A DNA stretch of 64,000 nucleotides from Zygnema cylindricum (lineage: Eukaryota; Streptophyta; Zygnematophyceae; Zygnematales; Zygnemataceae): the NCBI GenBank assembly GCA_037447655.1, contig JBBHKE010002729.1:226858-290857 (forward strand), given 5' to 3'. A program made the position numbers and the translations under genes. Under the pieces are notes generated by a model. The model was not told where the DNA came from. It saw nothing but the letters and a program-made list of their open reading frames with translations, and did not search any database. Shown in pieces: positions 11,453 through 23,600 of the stretch (position 1 is its first letter; each line of letters opens with the position of its first letter).

Positions 11453-12179
11453 AATCTTTTTTTTTTTCCTAATCACAAACTCAAAGCAGGTCCAAGATTC
11501 GGTTGTTTGAATAAATTTGAAATCCAATTTTTCCTTATTTAATTGTTCTAATGTTAGATATTTAAAAAATTTAAATCGATCATTATGACGATTATTAGTG
11601 CCAAATAAACAAATTTCCAAAAACAAGAAAACAATGAAAAAATAAAATATGATTTAAATAAATAAATAGACATGGCGAGAATATAATTTCCACAATTAAA
11701 ACCTGAAAAAAATGTAATAATTATTTTCCACAAACTTTGCTTTGAAAAGAAGAAAGACCAACAAGAGACATAAAAAAATAAAAAATATGACTAAATTTAC
11801 TTCTTTCTGGTTTTTGTTACAAACTTTTTTTTTTTTTGTTTTTTTTACTGTTTTGGGTATTGGGTGAATCGACAAGATCTTATCTTTATTATTTGCTTCC
11901 ATAAAAAAATTAAAAACCTATTTATACCATTTGCAATATTATTTATTATCATATACTTCCTTTCTCTAAAAAAAAAAATTATAGACTAAATAAATATTAC
12001 ATTAAAAAAAAAAAATCCTTTCAAAACAGCAAATTTTGATAACAACTAAATGTACATAAAAGGAAAACATGATCTTAAGAAAAAAAAAATCCAACTAGAT
12101 TATTCTTTTTTCAAAATTTAAAAGCTACAACCTTAACCTACAACCAACAATTTTCCCCCTATGAGGAAAAAAAATGGAA
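11453..12179. other. AT-rich spacer, no gene recognised
   Basis: Poly-A and poly-T runs and AAATAAATAA words. The short frames have no motif. Confidence 0.5.
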
Positions 12180-12256
12180 AGGAGGGATAGGGGGAGGGAG
12201 AGGGGGAGAGAGAGGGGGAGGGAGAGGGGGAGGGAGAGGGGGAGGGGGAGGGAGAG
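12180..12256 (+). repeat. GA-rich polypurine microsatellite
   Basis: GAGGGGGAGGGAGAGG words, followed by a C-run and A-run near 12310-12350. Confidence 0.85.
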
Positions 12257-12499
12257 GTATAGGATAGTAAACTACAAAACCCCCCAGAAGTGAAAATCCC
12301 ATCCCCTCCCCATGCCCCCCCGCCCCCTTGAAAAAAAAAAAAAAAAAAATGGGAAAATTGAAATGTTCTTTATCCTCATTAACAACATTTCCACTCCCAT
12401 TGTTTTTTTTTTTTTTTTTGAAGTTATAAACTCAAAGCAAGTTCAAGATTCGGTTCCCTCTCCTCCCCTCCTCCCCACCCCCTCAGAAACTTCTCATTT

Positions 12500-14745
12500 G
12501 CTGAAGTGGCACATGCTGACGTAATTTTCTCCAGAAGTGACGTGGCATATGGTGATGCTGACGTCACTCCTGCTGATGTGGCAATCATGTCATGACGTGT
12601 CAAATCCGAATCCGCTATTTTGTCTTTTTCCATGTAATCTAGTGCCCTCCGATAGTCCAGAAGCGACAAAGAAGAAGAAGAAGAAGCAGCAGAAGGCGAC
12701 AAAGTGTATTTGTCTTCATCCAAAATGGGAAATCCCGAACCTAATTCTCCCTCCGATTCCGAACCTGTCTTCCCAATCAGGTGATGCCACGTGACAGATT
12801 CGAATCCCGTGGAAGTGAGGGGAGAGCAGGGGGAGGGAGGATAGAGTGCCACGTGGCAGCTACTGGGAAGAGAGACACTAGATCTGCCACGTGGCATGAT
12901 TGGCTCGGATCCCTCAGCTTTGTCCACGTGGCTAATCCTCCACACGCGCGAAAAAAAATTGTCGGTATCAGGTCGGGCGTTGACTGCTGACGTGGCACTG
13001 CTGACGTGGAGAATATAGAAGGCCTCCATGATGACGTCATCCGCAAGTCTGCTGACGTGGCAGGGAGAGAGGCTCGAGAAGCCGCCCGCCGACGACGGGA
13101 AGATTTGGCCGCCGGTGTTTGAAACTTTTCTGAGCTGCCCGAAGTTTCGGGCAGTTTTTTCAATTGTTGACTTCGTTGACTTTTATTCTTTTTTGTCTTT
13201 CTCGGCGGCTCCTGGATCGGGTGGCGGTCGTTTCTCAGGATCTGACGCCGTACGGAATCCGTACAAAGTGTCTCCATGTACCTGCCGACGTCATTAGATG
13301 CCGACTGCTCCGTACGGGTTTCCTGCGCCGTACGGATGTTCTGTACGAATTCCGCCTGTCGGCGGTACTCATTTTCTCGTTCTCGGCAGTGTACGGATTC
13401 CTCCCAAAGTACGGCTCGCAGGCGGAGAGTGGCGACCGGATCGCAAAACTCGCTTCGCACGTGCGGATTCGCTTCCTGCCGGTGCCGCGGCGTGACGTCA
13501 CGATCCAGTTTGTCGTTTAGCTCGGCCGCCGTGGCTGCCAGCTGAGTCGGTCGCGAGGAGCCGAAGGCGAGATTTTGGAGAGCGGAAGGAGATGCTGAGG
13601 TGGCAAGATGGCATGCTGACGTGGCAGAATCGTATGCTGAAGGGGCAACGTGACGTGGCAGCCGGATCGGATCGAGGCTGCATGTGGTCAGGGGCTGGCT
13701 GAGGGCAAGAGGCTTGCTGACGTGTCAGGTTTGGAAGAGTGAGATAGGAGGATGCGAGGGAGAGGCTGAGAGGAGGTGCATGACGGGGAGAGGATCGAGA
13801 GGAGACGAATAAAGGTCAAAAAGATAGGGCGATCCGAGGATTCGAGTTATGGAGGAAGTGGGATAGGTGAGAGGGAGACGAGTTTCGAAAATGGTTACGA
13901 TTTTAGATTTCCTTTCTTCTTATGCCACCGATTTCGCACTAAAAAAAGTACAGTCGAACTACGCAGTTGTCTATTTTTTCGTACGAAACAAACGCGTACG
14001 GTCGTACGCTTGTTCACTGTTCTTGATGAGTCCAAATCTTTGCCGTACGGCCCTAATCCACATTAAATAAGTTTTTAAAAAAAGGACAACTGTCGCCGCA
14101 CGAGTCAGGCGAATATCGGCGATTCATCCATTGGACGGCTGAAAATATTTCAATCGGACGGTACGGATTGGTTCCGTGATTTTCGGAGAGTTGTGCGGCG
14201 TAGCTCGCTCCACTTTCTGCAACTTTTCCTTTCGCCGTTGGCAGCTGGAGAACCAACCGGGAGATGCCACGTGGAAACCGACAAAATAATGGGAGCTGAG
14301 AGCATCCAGAGATTTTTAAGGTCAGAAAAAGACAAATGCATATTTATGAACGTGGATTTTAGAAACAGGGAATCTAAAAGAAAATCTTTACTCCCGAGAG
14401 ATTCGATCGCGTCTGATTCTTGAATCTACGATACTTCCAAGCCGACAATAACCGACAAATACTTTTTTTGATACACGTGGCTTCTGACTTTGACGACGCG
14501 TTACCATAGGACAACAGACACTGTTCCCCTGCTGACCGACCGTTTAATTGCAGCTTTCCGGGAGATGCCACGTGTATAGCTACCATAAATATGCATGTTC
14601 TCTGAAACGTTTCTTTAGGGTTGACTTTTTTTAGGGTTTGACTTTCAAAATAGGCTCATTTTTTGTCGGATCGTACGGTCTACCCTAAAAAATTTCCTTG
14701 ACCCTTGCAGTATGCAAGTACGACTTTTGTACACGTGGCACACAA
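12500..14745. promoter_or_regulatory. dense cluster of ACGT-core words (TGACGTGGCA / GCCACGTGGC)
   Basis: More than fifteen copies of TGCTGACGTGGCA, GCCACGTGGC, TGACGTCA or CACGTGGC lie on both strands, e.g. near 12507, 12538, 12850, 12886, 12922, 12983, 13030, 13490, 13605, 13650, 13715, 14268, 14475, 14568 and 14732. ACGT cores in this context are classic plant bZIP (G-box/ABRE-type) sites. The region is GC-richer than its flanks. Frames of 60-230 codons on both strands show no family motif. Whether this is regulatory DNA or a decayed repeat built on the word is not decidable here. Confidence 0.45.
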
Positions 14746-16051
14746 AGAGCCGAGAATACTCCAACGCGTGTATTATTTCCTCAGCTGTGTAAAGTACAAT
14801 CGTACACATTTTCGATGGGTGTACGGTCTGAACCGGGTGTGTACGATTACCTTAGCGCGTAGCTGGAAAGATGCGGCCAATGGAAGACGATAAGCTCGAC
14901 GTTCTGCCGTCCGTACGGTTGTCGCGTATTCAGGAAAGTACAGTACCGTACATTCCAGTATTATTCCGTACAGAGTCGACCAAGAATAGCCTCCAATTGT
15001 CCTTCTTTCGAACAGACCACATGGGCGAAAAAAACAAAATGGTGGCTACGGAGAACGGACGCACCTTGATTCGATCAAATCTTCTCCGGCCAGAACAATA
15101 TTTCTTGTCGTATATGATTAAAGTACGATGGTATTTGAACTGTCAGCCGACCGTTATTGTACGTCAGGAAGAGTACGGAGAACAATCTGACCGACCGCTC
15201 GGGCAGGAAAACCTGGAAGAGCGCTGCCGGCTAGTAATGACTGGCATGTTTCTGACGCGTCACGTCCACATACGACAAAAATTAGGCGGTCATCTGCGCT
15301 TCAATTTTTTTTTTGTCGTCAAGTGGGCTTCTATTGTTTTGTTTTGTGTGGACATTGTGGCTTCCATTGACTTTTCGTACCACTTTGATTGGTGGATCCC
15401 TTTCAGAATCTAGAAAGAGAATCTCGTACTTACTTTCTATAGGCGACATTACCGTACGGTCACGTCCGTTTTAATTTTTGGAGGCAAAACAGACAAAATC
15501 AACTTTTTCTTTTTGTGTCCTATCCAATAAAGGTTGTCCTGACGGTCAGGATTTACTCCCTGACACTGCCGCGAATTAACGTTTTTATTAACGATTAGGT
15601 CTCAGAATTGCCGGCAGATACATCCACATTTGACGGCCGTCTTTACACATTCCCTGCTTGGGATTTCCGTCAGATTGTCCGTACCTTGGCAGGTCCGTAT
15701 GAATATGACGACTTGCTACACAGAATCATGTAGATTCGGTCTGCACAAAAGACTTGGATGTGTCCTTACTTTTCCCCAAAACAAACAAGCTAAATTCCGT
15801 ACAAAGCTGTAAATTTTTGTCGCCATTGTACCATAAACAGGGAATTGGGGATGAACCCGAAAGTAGAAAAAAGGGTAATAGAAGCAAAAATGGGAAACGT
15901 ACGGCCAAGATTAAACATGCAATAAAGGACGCGACAAAAGGACGGACCTCTTTTTAAGGGTTTATAGGAGCGTCAGCATGACGTCACGTAGCGTACGGAA
16001 TACTAACAGTTTAGCTTTGTAGAATCTTTAATGATATAAAAATATACACTA

Positions 16052-16616
16052 CACCGTCAATCGCTATTAGAGTAAAGGAATAAATAGCGTAAAAAAAAAG
16101 TAGCGTTATTAACACTAATCGGGATTTTTTTTTTTTTGAAAAAAATATATATACTGATTAATCCCTAACTGTAATTTGGGTTGTCCTGAATAATAAATAC
16201 TCGCCCTTTCGATATCTACAGAAATATCGATATCTACAGAAATATGTGTATCGTACAAAATCTGTCAATTCGTACGCCGTCGCGCTGTTCACACGGTCGA
16301 CGGACGAACATATGAAAACGTGATTTTTGTCGACGAGTTTGCATCTCTTTCTTCCAGTGCACATTCACATGTGTGCGCAACAATTTTAAATGTCTTTTTA
16401 TGCCTTTGTAATTCAAATTGTACCATATCGTACAGAAATATTCTGTCCGTACGCCACACTATTTCCATTGAAGTGTACTTTCATTATTAACGCTAATTGA
16501 AATAAAAACAAAATTAGAATAATGGAAAAAATAGAATTATGGATTGTATTTCGGGTTTTATTTTTGAAAAAAGGGCACCGAATTGGCGTTATATACTCTA
16601 ATAGCGATTGACGGTG
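16052..16616. mobile_element. 565 bp miniature element with perfect 23 bp terminal inverted repeats
   Basis: The left end is CACCGTCAATCGCTATTAGA(GTA), and the right end is its exact inverse for 23 bp. TA flanks both ends (16050-16051 and 16617-16618). The interior shares CGGACGAACATATGAAAACG-type sequence with the 4632-5699 element. No transposase is present. Intact ends suggest this is the youngest copy in the window. Confidence 0.85.
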
Positions 16617-16935
16617 TAACTTACAAAACAGGAAGATTCGAATCCATAGAATCTCCGTCATTAACCCAGAATCTAAAATGGAGCTAGGCGACAATGTAAT
16701 TTAGGACAATTTTGAAAAAGTAGTCTTGATCGTACACTTTGTAGGTTAAAAAGTACTTTACGGCACTTGCGATGGAATTTCATGATGACATAAGAAGATC
16801 TTTTCTCAAGACACATACACGCTGACTACAGTCCCTTCGAAAAAGTTAAAATTATGAAGCAAAGTGTAAAACAAAATAAAAAAAAATTGACCAAAATAAC
16901 TTGTACGGTGAAAATAGACAAACCGCGTAGAAGTA

Positions 16936-17110
16936 CACCGTGAATCGCTATTAGTGTTAATATTTTTTTCGCCACTTAGAACATATTTTCTCCGTACACA
17001 CTTGTGCGAGTTTCAATTTGAGACCGCCAATCGGAAGCTGAGAATATTGCCTTTCAATCACAACCGTCAGATCGACAATCGGACACGTGTATACGGAGAA
17101 ATAATGTTTT
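16936..17110 (+). mobile_element. miniature element, left end only (second subfamily)
   Basis: CACCGTGAATCGCTATTAGT after TA at 16934-16935 leads into GCCACTTAGAACATATTTTC and TTTGAGACCGCCAATCGGAA. The same interior is seen next to a right terminus at 34765-34918. The right terminus is missing here. Confidence 0.55.
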
Positions 17111-18392
17111 AAGTGGCTTCAAAAACACTAACACAAAATTTATTTTTACCATATAGGTACTCATTAGCACAACGCCTTTTTATTTTTTTTCCGATTTGTT
17201 TCAATAATTTTTTGTGTTTTTGGGTAAAGATTGTCGTGTTAGTGTGCATAAAGTCGTCACGGAAAATAAAGTTAGGGTTTGTAAAGTCGTCATGGAAAGT
17301 TAAGTTAGTGTACTTTCGCATGTAACCGAAACTTAGTTTTGTTACTTGTTTTTTAGCGAAGATTCTCCGTACAACTTTCAGAGCATTCGGATGTAAACGC
17401 AAATAACTTGTCACTTAAAAAAGTGACTTACGTACACGTGTACGAAACATTGTGACAATTGAAGTGGTACACAAAATGAGGCGAAACTTCCACTCAACTT
17501 CAATTTGAGGCGTTTATCCAAACGTTGTACAATTTTTGTGACTTCGTAATGTCCGTACGCCACATTGTCGACGTGTCTAAACCCTATTATACCTTTTAGT
17601 GTCGCACAGAAATTCGGTTTCGTTTTTCATTTTACCACATGTCCACAGGTGGCCAATGTTTTTCATACGCCGAATAAGTGAAGACACGTGTGTTTGAGAG
17701 AGACGGCTCTGTACGGAAATCGGCGCACGGAAAACAGTACGCACAGGCTGGAAAGGTGCAGGGTTTTTTTTTTTGTACTTCGCGCACAAAAATTGTAAAA
17801 AACTTCAGACACGTGCAACAGCGTATGCCTATTCGCTCAACTTATTGGAATTTATTTCAAATCACCTCGCGAGGTGATTTGTTGTAAAGGTTGAACATGT
17901 GTTGAAAGGGCGCGAAAGTGGGTCGAAATGCGCTAGACGACATATTGTAACGCCCTAGACGACAAACTATTGTACGTAAAAAGTTTCAATGTAACGCAAC
18001 TTGTACGGTGGTAATTTCTATTTTTTGGTACGGCTGCCGATTTTCTCTTATTTTTCTAAGTTATGGAGCAAAATGACAGAAAATAACTGTAATTTTAGCA
18101 CATGCGAAAGTACCCTTAGGATTTGTAAAGTCGTCACGAAATATAATGGTCCGCTTGTTCCATCGTTCAAACTAAAACCGGAAGATATCGAAGACTTTTT
18201 CAAAGTTGTCATAAAGTTTTTTGTCGATAGCTCTATCTTAGATTCTGATCGATGACAAATATTCTAGTGAATCGGTACGGATCTCGCCCTAGGTAATAAC
18301 GGTTTGTCGCATCGAGAAATACCTGTACGGCATCGGAACCGTTTTCTAGCGTCATTTTTAGTCCTTCAGAAGTTTAAACGACATCTGTGGTA

Positions 18393-18474
18393 CACCATGA
18401 ATCGCTATTACTGTAGTACAAATGTTTTTTTTGCCACTTAAAACTTCTCTTAATGCTAATAGCGATTCACGGTG
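18393..18474. mobile_element. 82 bp miniature element
   Basis: The left end is CACCATGAATCGCTATTACT and the inverted right end is CACCGTGAATCGCTATTAGC, with TA on both sides (18391-18392 and 18475-18476). At 82 bp it is little more than two termini and may fold as one hairpin. Confidence 0.75.
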
Positions 18475-18876
18475 TACCTTGTGTTTGGCTGATTCTGTTT
18501 TGTCTTTCTTATAACTGTAACTACTAAAATCTGTTCGGGAAAAACGCAGACATGCTATTCGACACGGAAAGAAGCCGACAAAGCGAGAATGCTTTTTCGT
18601 TTTTGTAATTTTCAGTTGCATTTATCCAAACTGTATTCGTACGTCTCATTGTGGTTAACGGATTTGATTTGTCGTTTAGTTAACTGCTTTTTCTTTTTCT
18701 GTTCGGAAAAAACGCGGGTATGCACTGTGCGTAAATTTACCTTAGACGACATGAAAAAAGAAGCCACAAATCGGGAGAACTTTGTCGTTTTGTACCCTAA
18801 AAAAAAAATATCACCTTGTGCCAGTTTGTATTAGATTATATGAGACAAAATAGACAAAAATGCCAAGATAACCAAA

Positions 18877-19011
18877 TTACACAGAAGAAGTGTCCTTTCC
18901 GCTACCTTTCCTGTACGGTTGCTCTTTGGCAAAATCCACGAGCTTTGAATCCTTGTTCGTCCTCAGCTGCAGTTCCTCCTCAGTGAGGTAAGATGCAAAG
19001 TAGGCAACTCC
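18877..19011 (-). CDS. unidentified C-terminal exon
   Basis: On the minus strand a TAG acceptor-like site at 19012-19014 is followed by 44 codons to TAA at 18877. They read GVAYFASYLTEEELQLRTNK and onward through LVDFAKEQPYRKG. Composition and the absence of simple repeats make it look like a real exon. The same frame extends upstream past the TAG (IDAIVELE) to 19041, where the minisatellite starts, so the TAG may instead be a nonsense change. I do not recognise the family. Anything further upstream is replaced by the minisatellite and copia element F. Confidence 0.4.
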   Translation of the reverse strand, partial: GVAYFASYLTEEELQLRTNKDSKLVDFAKEQPYRKGSGKDTSSV

Positions 19012-19040
19012 CTACTCCAATTCCACTATGGCATCAATAC

Positions 19041-20647
19041 CTCACAATATTTTTCTCCTCCCTCACAATCTAATATTTTTTCCTCACAATATTATCTTCT
19101 TCCTCACAATCTTATTTTTCTCCCTCTAATCTTATCTTTCTCCCTCCAATCTTAACTTTCTCCCTCCAATCTTATTTTTCTTCCTCATAATCTCATCTTT
19201 CTCCCTCCAATCTTATCAATCTCCCTCACAATATTATCTTTCTCCCTCACAATCTTATCTTTCTTCCTCACAACATTATCTTCTTCCTCACAATCTTAAC
19301 TTTCTCCCTCACAAGCTTATCTTTCTCCCTCACAAGCTTATCTTTCTCCCTCACAAGCTTATCTTTCTCCCTCACAAGCTTATTTTTCTTCCTCGCAATC
19401 TCATCTTCTTCCTCACAATCTTATCTTTCTAACTCACAATCTTTATCTTTCTTCCTCACAATTTTATTTTTCTCCCTCCATTCTTATCTTTCTCCCTTAT
19501 AATCTTAACTTTCTTCCTCAGAGTCTTATCTTCTTCCTAACAATCTAATTTTTCTTTCTAACAATCACATCTTTCTTCCTCACAATCTTATTTTTCTCAC
19601 TCCAATCTTATCTTTCTCCCTCCCAAATTTATCTTTCATCCTCACAATCTTATCTTTCTTCCTCACAATCTAATCTTTCTCCCTCCAATCTTATCTTTCT
19701 TTCTCACTAGCTTATCTTTCTTCCTCACTAGCTTATCTTTCTCCCTCCAATCTTATCTCTCCCTCCAATCTTATCTCTCTCCCTCACAACCTTACCTTTA
19801 TTCCTCACAATCTTTTCTTTCTCCCGCCTCACAATCTTATATTTTTTTCTCCTCACGATCTTATCTTTTTCCCCCATCACAATCTTATCTTTTTTCCTCA
19901 CAATATGATATTTTTCCTCCCAATCTTATCTTTCTTCCTCACAATCTTATCTTTCTTCCTCACAATTTAAACTTTCTTCCTCACAATCTTATCGTTCTCC
20001 CTCCAATCCTATTTTTCTCCCTCCAATCTTATCTTTCTCCCTCCAATCTTATCTTTTTTTCCTCACAAGCTTATCTTTCTCCCTCCAATGTTATCTTTCT
20101 CCCTCCAATCTTATCTTTCTCGCTCACAACCTCTTCTTCCTTCCTCACAATCTTATCTTTCTTCCTCACAATCTTATCTTTCTTCCTCACAATCTTATCT
20201 TTCTTCCTCACAATCTTATCTTTCTTCCTCACTATCTTATCTTTCTTCCTCACTATCTTATCTCTCTCCCTCCAATCGTACCTCTCTCCCTCCAATCTTA
20301 TCTTTCTCCTTCCAATCTTATCTTTCTTCCTCACAGGCTTATTTTTCTCTCTCCCAATTTTGTCTTTCTCCCTCCAATCTTATCTTTCTCCCTCGAATCT
20401 TATCTTTTTCCTAACAATCTTATCTTTCTTCCTCACAATCTTATCTTTCTCCCTCACAATCTTATCTTTTTTCCTCACAATCTTATCTTTCTCCCTCCAA
20501 TTTTACCTTTCTTCCTCACAATCTGATCTTTTTCCATCCAATCTGATCTCCCTTTCTCACAATATGATCTTTTTTCCTCACAATCATATCCTTCTTCCTC
20601 ACAATCTTATCTTTCTCCCTCCAATCTTATCTTTCTCCCTCCAATCG
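19041..20647 (+). repeat. 20-21 bp minisatellite, about 1.6 kb
   Basis: Roughly 75-80 imperfect copies of CTTATCTTTCTTCCTCACAAT (21 bp) or CTTATCTTTCTCCCTCCAAT (20 bp). The two unit types are interspersed, with local runs of each. On the minus strand the 21 bp form stays open and would read as a KDKIVRK repeat. The array joins directly to the truncated coding sequence of copia element F at its right edge. Confidence 0.95.
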
Positions 20648-23600
20648 TTACCTCTAAGATCATCATCTACTCGGAAACCTGAATAGATAGGAAGCTCAAA
20701 GTCATCACAATTTTCTGACTCAAATCTGATTTTGACTGTCTTTGTATGCTTAAAGGGATTTATAGATTTCCCTTCATCCATAACCACTTGATGCTTCACT
20801 GGGATTATATCTTCTCTCTTGAGATCATAGACTCTATATCCCTTTACATCTTCATCATATCCTAACATATATCCTGGTTTTCATTTTGGATCTAACTTCC
20901 AATTTGACTGATCTGTGTCTAGGCTAAACACTTGACTACTAAAAACCTTTGAGTATGAAACATCTGGTTTTCGGCCAGTCCATCTCTCATAAGGTGTTTG
21001 GCCTTTTACAGGTGAAGTAAGAACTTTTTTCTTGAGATAATTTGCAAAGTTAATAGCTACAGCCCAAAATCTCTTTCCTATCTTCTTATCTGGCAACATA
21101 CTCTTAGCACTATCACTTAATGTTCTATGTAACCTCTCGGCTACACCATTCTGCTCAGAATTTTTAAGAATTGTCTTTTAGTGTTGTGCTCCATCTTCTC
21201 TCATAAATTCCTCAAATTGATTGGAGGTATACCCACCCCCATTATCACTCTTTACTCTCTTAATAGAGGTTTCAAGGAGTTTCTCACTTCATGCTTTATA
21301 TTCCTCAAAAACCTGTGGGGCCTCTGATTTATTTTTCAAAAAATACATTGTAGAGTATCGAGACCAATTGTAGTGACTGTCATCATAAACCTCTTACCAC
21401 CGGGTGAGGGCACTTTGGCCGAACCCCAAATATCTGTGTGTACCAACACTTTTTCTCCTCTATAAGTGGCTTCCTTTGGGAAGGGTATATTGTGTGCCTT
21501 ACTTTGAGCACAACCACTACAGTCATTCAGGTTTTCATTTTCTTCAAAGTGAATTCCTTCCACTTTTCTCATCTTTTTCATTTCTTTTAACTTATCTAAA
21601 TGCACGTGTCCAAGCCTCTTATGCCACAACATAATATCATGAACACCAACATAGTAAAGTTTCTTCTTTATATTGCTTAAACTCAGCCAAAACATCCCTT
21701 GGCTACCTTTTTCAGCAGTGAAATAAACTTCCTCCTCAAAGGTAGCAGCAAATGTTCCCTTTCCTAGTGCTAGTCTCAAAACCTTTATAATCTAATACAC
21801 ACGTTGAGATGAGGTTTTTGTTTAACTCTAGGGTAAAAAACACACCAAAGAATCTCACTATGGATATATTTCCCTCCATTAAGACTTTCAGATCTACCGA
21901 TCCTACCATAGTAGTAGTGACTACCCTCCCATCCCCATACTGTATCTCTACGGTAGGAATCCACAATTCAACCCCCTTCACCTTCCAAACCTCTGAAAAC
22001 ACATTTTTGCTTGCGAGGAATTTTGACATCTGTCATCGCCTCCAACTCCTCATCCTTTGATCCTCAACAAGAGCTCACCGTCCTCGTCCTCACATTCTTC
22101 ATTGCTTACCTGAGTCACAAGAGCCTTTTTCTTTCCTCTAGGAGGTCCACCGATCTGCCCCTCGTTTAACCGAAGTTTGCTTAGCTTAGTGCACTCCGCC
22201 ATATAGTGCCTTCGTTTCTTACAAAATTGACAAAAACCCTAGGGAGCCCTCGGTCCGAACTCGTTAGTTTGATTATTTTGCCCCCCCCCTCCATAATTTC
22301 TGACTGGTTTCCTAGAATCATTGTTCCTCCAATCGGTCCTTGCTGCCAAGGCTTGCCCACTCTTTCCTCCCCTTTAGATCTCAATCGTGTTCTCCCAAAC
22401 GAGAATCATCCCTACCACTGAATTCTATATTCACCTTGAGTCCCACAAGTCATGGAAACGGTTGACTATGTTTTCGAACTCATGTGGTTACTTCATGAGC
22501 AAGCAGTTAACTTTTATCTTTTCACTTTCAACATGTCCTCCATAAAAGGTGTTGCAAGCTCATTACAAAAATCCAACATTTTCCCCCCTTTGTATACCTA
22601 TGTCTCAATTTTGTGATCAACCAACTGTTGTTGCTGAATTGTACCACTTCGGTACATCTCTATGAGAGCCACCCAAAGATCGGATGCCCTTTCTTCTTGC
22701 AATTGAGGAGATGCAAGCCCTTGAGTAAGATGGCGGAGGATGAAGTGCTTTGTCGCCATATTGTTGTAGTACCAAGTATTAGTATCATTCTCCTAGTTCC
22801 TCTGAATAAATGACATGAATGCAGAACCTGTTGCTACAAGTGTGATCGTCTTCTTCTTCTTTCCTTTGTCCACCACCTCCCCTTCCTTTGCTTCGTGTTG
22901 GAGATGCATTTGCATCTTTGGTGAATTTGCTTCCTTCAAACCCTGGAGGGATGCCAAGACCAGACGGACGCCTCACCCGTCCACTCACAATTCCCCAAAA
23001 TCTTTTCTCACATAGAGCTCCAATCATCTTACTTTCCCACTATATGAAGCCAGTTCTATTAAAGATGGGCACCCTAGAGGGTGGGCCCATAAGTTGCAAT
23101 TTTGAGACCTCCATAGGTCCTCAAAATTGGCAGCTCACACGAAGCCCTTAGGATAACCCTGACCCCTTTGTGTTTCAGCAAAAATAAGTACCACCCTGGC
23201 AGACAAAAACTTTGACCACCTCCACCCTTGTGAAGGCAAGACTCCCTTGTGTTGATAGCAAATAAAATCTCTAAATTTGCTCCCTTGAATAATCAGTTAC
23301 GAATGGTCAAAGTTGACTTTTTGTACAGGAGCTCTTTGGGATAGAGGCGGCTACCTACTTAATTTTTTGAAGTCCTATCTTCTTCTCTTATCCCTTACTA
23401 TTGACGTATGGCACCAATCGAAGTATTGTATCGTATATTATCGTATATAAAGGTACAAGTGTTGGTGTACTTTGTGTACGGCCATTGTACAACATGGCCA
23501 AAAGTTGACACATACGATATTTGGATTCGTTCCTATAATCCCCGGAGATGGCGCGAGCCAATGTGGTTGTACCACATGTCAATTGATGTGGCGGTGACCA

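Larger units (their letters stand above)
13240..18760. other. GTACGG/CCGTAC-rich region without a recognised gene
   Basis: CCGTACGG, GTACGG and CGTACA recur every 50-200 bases (e.g. 13250-13420, 14650-15180, 15460-15960, 17520-17740). Several open frames occur, including one of 180 codons at 14871-15413, but none shows a family motif, biased codon use or splice-site support. Miniature elements at 16052, 16936 and 18393 lie inside. Confidence 0.35.

Noticed and set aside
10595-11626. Very long open frames (up to 343 codons) on both strands, rich in Pro/Leu/Ser or Arg/Gly/Glu
   Set aside because: They lie wholly in the GA/CT simple-sequence array, where stop codons cannot occur. They have no domain and the same is true of 6561-7668.
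12777-13460. 227-codon minus-strand frame overlapping others on both strands
   Set aside because: It overlaps several equally long frames in an ACGT-word-rich region, with no recognisable domain.
14871-15413. 180-codon frame in the GTACGG-rich region
   Set aside because: No family motif, no splice or promoter context, and comparable frames occur by chance in this GC-richer stretch.
20071-20334. Minus-strand frame of KDKIVRK repeats as a repeat protein
   Set aside because: It is simply the 21 bp minisatellite read in its open frame, with no start context.
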